In this document: positions 40,765-43,092 of the stretch, in pieces | Layout of the letters: each line of letters opens with the position of its first letter | Numbering within the stretch: the first letter of the stretch is position 1 | From: Deltaproteobacteria bacterium Ga0077539 | GTDB taxonomy: Bacteria; Myxococcota_A; Polyangia; Polyangiales; Ga0077539 | Assembly: GCA_001465015.1 (NCBI GenBank) | Contig: LNEO01000291.1 | Span: 1-43,092, forward strand | Length of the DNA stretch: 43,092 nt | Reading direction: 5' to 3' | Notes under the pieces: model-generated | Told to the model about the DNA's origin: nothing | Databases searched by the model: none | What the model saw: the letters and a program-made list of their open reading frames with translations, nothing else | Program-made: the position numbers and the translations under genes

Positions 40765-41892
40765 TCACAACAACTCTGCGGTCGCGACGTCGATGGGTTC
40801 GGGCGCGGGGCCTCGCAGCCCGAGGGCGCGACGCAGCGACTGCGACTGGGATCGATAGCGCAGCCGCGCGCGAACGGTCGCTGTTTCTGCAGCGATGGGG
40901 AAGCGCGCGGAGACCGACTGCGCGGGCTCGAGCGCGCGCACGCGGACGATCGTGGCTTCTGTGGGAAGGCCTGGGGACAGCTCGTCGTGAAGCGCGATCC
41001 AGGGAGCCCCCGACGGCGGCGGCGCGAGCTCTTGATCGCCGTCGAGCGCGCCGGAGACCACGGTGACTCGACCCAGGCGATCGACCGTCGAGACCTCGAG
41101 CCAAAGCTCTCGCACCGCGCGCACCCCCGTCGGGAGCGAGTGTCCCGAGACCGCGCTGGTGACGGTGACGACGGCGTCCGTGCCCTCGCGGCGGATGGTG
41201 AGCGTGGCGCTTCCGACCAGCAATCGCGCGGCGCTCTCGGGGTCGTCGTCGGGGCCGACGAAGCGGTGATCGGTTCTTGGTCGATCGGGGGACGGAGCCA
41301 TCGGGTCGAGCGCGGCTCGAGCCATCGGGCGCGGCGTCGGGCGACCGGGCGTGGGGCTTCCGTGGCACGACACGCAGGTGTCGCCGACGCGGGCGGCGGG
41401 CGATCGCTGCCACTCGGTGTAGGGCGTCTCGCGAAAGGCCCCTGGGCCTTCGACCTCGTGGCAGGTTCCGCAGAGCTCGGACGAGGGCAGAAAGCCATGA
41501 AAACGTGTGCCGTGAGCGGGCGTCCCGACGCTCTCTGCGCGGGCGCTCGAGAGAGGGCCCGTGCGATCCCAGCGCAGCCTTGCGTTGGAGGTCCCAAAAT
41601 TCGCGACGGCGCGGTGACAGCTATCGCAAGAGAGCCCGTCGCTGGTGCCGACCTCGGGCCGATGGCAGCTGTCACAAAAGGCGCGCGTGTTGTTGGGCGT
41701 CGTGTCGCGAAGGGCGCGATAGAGCTCGCCGTTCGCTGCGTTGGCGTGCCGGGATCGCGCGTGGTCACGGGTGTGATCGGGGTGGCAGCTCGCGCACGCG
41801 GCGGCGCTCGACGCGGCGTCTTGGATGGGCGCGGTGGGCGCGCACGCCGCGGCGAAGAGAGCACACAAAAACAAGAGAGCGAGGACTCTCAT
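40765..41892 (-). CDS. Pentahaem c-type cytochrome lipoprotein
   Basis: A 375-residue lipoprotein (lipobox FAAAC, Cys17). Five CxxCH haem sites are visible: CASCH (33-37), CDSCH (73-77), CDSCH (89-93), CGTCH (141-145) and CVSCH (173-177), all in the first half, with extra His residues as possible distal ligands. The C-terminal half (from ~225) is a haem-free beta-rich domain containing SGHSLPTGV, a motif seen in multihaem cytochrome c554-like proteins. It is probably an envelope electron carrier. ATG 41892 begins the leader; the longer open frame runs into the fold-back repeat. It is followed by a gap and an outer-membrane barrel gene. Electron donor and acceptor are unknown. Confidence 0.92.
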   Translation of the reverse strand: MRVLALLFLCALFAAACAPTAPIQDAASSAAACASCHPDHTRDHARSRHANAANGELYRALRDTTPNNTRAFCDSCHRPEVGTSDGLSCDSCHRAVANFGTSNARLRWDRTGPLSSARAESVGTPAHGTRFHGFLPSSELCGTCHEVEGPGAFRETPYTEWQRSPAARVGDTCVSCHGSPTPGRPTPRPMARAALDPMAPSPDRPRTDHRFVGPDDDPESAARLLVGSATLTIRREGTDAVVTVTSAVSGHSLPTGVRAVRELWLEVSTVDRLGRVTVVSGALDGDQELAPPPSGAPWIALHDELSPGLPTEATIVRVRALEPAQSVSARFPIAAETATVRARLRYRSQSQSLRRALGLRGPAPEPIDVATAELL

Positions 41893-42160
41893 GGGTTGTC
41901 GCCGAAAACTGCACCGTTGAAACAGCGAGTTGGTGTTGCGAATCGAGCGACGAAGCGCCGTGTTGTACAGGGCCGCGAGGCGGCCCCCAGTGAGGAGAAC
42001 GATGTTTTGCGCAGCGCGGGTGGGGGCTTTAGCACTGCGCAAAACGTCGTTCTCCTCGCTTGGGGGCCGCCTCGCGGCTCGATGCCAAGCGTCGTTCTGT
42101 CGCTCGATTTTCAAGCCATACGCTCCATTTCAACCGTCGGGTTTTTGGCGCCTATGGGAC
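41893..42160. repeat. Long imperfect inverted repeat (fold-back, MITE-like)
   Basis: Two arms of about 120 bp face each other around a 20-nt loop (42015-42034). The inner ~45 bp are nearly perfect: GGCCGCGAGGCGGCCCCCA (41971-41989) and GAGGAGAACGATGTTTTGCGCAG (41992-42014, broken here as GAGGAGAACGATG + TTTTGCGCAG) mirror 42035-42079. The outer parts pair with mismatches and gaps (AATCGAGCGAC / GTCGCTCGATT; CCGTTGAAA / TTTCAACCG) out to about 41893 and 42155. There is no coding capacity beyond spurious frames. It fills the gap between the cytochrome start and the barrel gene. Confidence 0.88.
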
Positions 42161-42183
42161 TCTCACGCGGGGTCAGGTTGGGA

Positions 42184-42825
42184 TCAGAAGTAGTAGTTCA
42201 CCGAGAGCACGCCCTGCGCGACGGCGGAGAAGCGCACGTCGGGCGAGAGCTGCGCGGTGAAATTGTACGCGCGCAGGTCGTGGCCCAGGTATCCGATCGC
42301 CTCGATGTGCGACTGGAGCGCCCAGTGATCGCTGAGGTAGATCTCTGCGCCGGCCCCGAGGTGAACGCCGAAGTGAACGTCCTGCACGCTCGCTCCGCCT
42401 TGCTGGGGCGAGTGGAGGAAGACGAAGTTCGCGCAGGCTCCGATCATGGGATAGAGGTTCCACCAGCGGTTGCCGAGGAAGGGGATCTGGAGCATTCCGC
42501 CGATCTCGTGGTCGTGGCGGATCGCGCCGTCGACGGGGCCGGCCATGTGATCGGTGAAGAGTTCGACCGCTACCAATCGGTGAAGGCGCAGGCGGATGTG
42601 ACCGCCCACGCCGCCGAGGAGGTACTGCCCGGCGCGGCCCGTGAGTCGGTTGCCGATGGCGACGGGGTGCGACGTCGACCATCCGTGTCCTGCTTCGACC
42701 GGAGCGGCCGCGGGATGCGTGGTTGCAGCGCGCGGCGCAGAAGGAGCAGCGCTCTGCGCGAGGGCGAAGGAGGGACAGAGCGCGGCGGCGAGGGTGAAGA
42801 GCGCGAGCGAGCGGGTGATCGTCAT
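42184..42825 (-). CDS. Outer-membrane beta-barrel protein
   Basis: A 213-residue protein with a signal peptide (MTITRSLALFTLAAALCPSFALAQ) and an Ala/Pro/His-rich start. Alternating hydrophobic/aromatic strands follow (YLLGGVGGHIRLRLHRLVAVEL, MIGACANFVFLH, FGVHLGAGAEIYLSDHW). It ends in Tyr-Tyr-Phe, the aromatic C-terminus recognised by the BAM complex. About eight strands fit an OmpA/OmpW-like small barrel. ATG 42825 was chosen; an in-frame TTG at 42858 is less likely. No substrate is evident. The upstream gap carries short direct repeats. Confidence 0.82.
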   Translation of the reverse strand: MTITRSLALFTLAAALCPSFALAQSAAPSAPRAATTHPAAAPVEAGHGWSTSHPVAIGNRLTGRAGQYLLGGVGGHIRLRLHRLVAVELFTDHMAGPVDGAIRHDHEIGGMLQIPFLGNRWWNLYPMIGACANFVFLHSPQQGGASVQDVHFGVHLGAGAEIYLSDHWALQSHIEAIGYLGHDLRAYNFTAQLSPDVRFSAVAQGVLSVNYYF

Positions 42826-43092
42826 CGTGGGAGCGGCGCGGAGCACGCGCTGTTCCAACGGTCACCGTGAAGAAAGTCTCGGGGTTGGAGGGGGCGTGAG
42901 AACGCCCGTTGTGTGAAGTACGTGTGAACGAAAACATACGGAAAAATGCAGGAGAAAATTGTGTGAATGGCCAGCGGGCGAGGCGCAACTGAAGGGGGTG
43001 GCGCGAGGTGGGAGGCGGGGTTTGGTTGCGAAGCGTGCGCAGCGGGATCGCCGGCAAGGGAGCTGAGCGAGTGTGCGGGGACTGCGCCAGAG
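42826..43092. other. Window-end intergenic stretch with GTGTGAA repeats
   Basis: 267 bp without a supported gene. GTGTGAA occurs at 42911-42917, 42922-42928 and 42961-42967 in an AT-richer stretch (42905-42970) upstream of the minus-strand barrel gene, plausibly its promoter region. The last ~110 bp are GC-rich with long spurious open frames on the minus strand, not supported by codon pattern or motif. Confidence 0.45.

Noticed and set aside
39185..41413. 742-residue minus-strand frame spanning MFS and cytochrome genes
   Set aside because: Off-frame shadow that reads through both 70-bp repeats and has no motif.
42173..43057. 294-residue minus-strand frame at the window end
   Set aside because: Arg/Pro/His-rich shadow of the barrel gene; no start signal or domain.
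24..43092. Transfer RNA, ribosomal RNA or insertion sequence genes
   Set aside because: No cloverleaf-like stretch, rRNA segment or transposase motif was seen by reading; a covariance search would be needed to exclude small RNAs.

Overview
The window is about 43 kb of very GC-rich chromosome with short gaps and strong third-position GC bias. It looks like a myxobacterium, most likely of the Polyangiales/Sandaracinus type. This is inferred from family content: AgmX/PglI-type C-terminal domains, a zinc-ribbon/GYF/TM protein built like gliding protein GltJ (AgmX), several MopE-like Cys/Asp-rich exported proteins, a MYXO-CTERM-like tail, and an FHA-type enhancer-binding protein coupled to a Ser/Thr kinase. 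No rRNA, tRNA, CRISPR array, insertion sequence or phage gene was recognised.

Region 1 (1-6.7 kb): a heptamer-repeat tract, two exported proteins, then a compact aerobic benzoyl-CoA (box) locus. A BoxR/BzdR-type regulator (HTH plus shikimate-kinase-like domain) diverges from boxC and boxB across a 90-bp gap holding two matching palindromes. boxA and a benzoate-CoA ligase are not in the window. A small AgmX/PglI-domain protein follows.

Region 2 (6.7-17.2 kb): a minus-strand pair, Ser/Thr kinase-ATPase-TPR then FHA/AAA+/Fis regulator, with overlapping stop and start. Divergent from it is a plus-strand operon MoxR - DUF58 - transmembrane transglutaminase - unknown protein, with stop/start overlaps between the last three. 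A 57-bp tandem repeat lies in the gap after it.

Region 3 (17.2-27.6 kb): two MopE-like exported proteins, dihydrolipoyl dehydrogenase, a radical SAM/SPASM protein, an RlmN-like radical SAM methyltransferase coupled to a quinone-oxidoreductase-type MDR, a small lipoprotein, and a regulator with a duplicated HTH plus pseudo-receiver module.

Region 4 (27.7-36.8 kb, all minus strand): Nudix hydrolase, TPR protein, hypoxanthine phosphoribosyltransferase, an orphan type III export pair (SctT, SctS) beside the GltJ-like protein, a membrane protein with two cytoplasmic zinc ribbons, and etfBA. Region 5 (36.9-43.1 kb): a DUF790/Bax1-type nuclease, a probable winged-helix protein, an MFS transporter, a pentahaem lipoprotein and an outer-membrane barrel protein.

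The least expected signals are non-coding. One is a dispersed family of intergenic stem-loop elements (two exact 70-bp copies at 40.6 kb, a divergent copy at 29.5 kb, fragments near 26.1 and perhaps 27.6 kb). The other is an imperfect inverted repeat of about 265 bp at 41.9-42.2 kb that looks like a fold-back or MITE-like element. Product names rest on motif reading; no database search was run.
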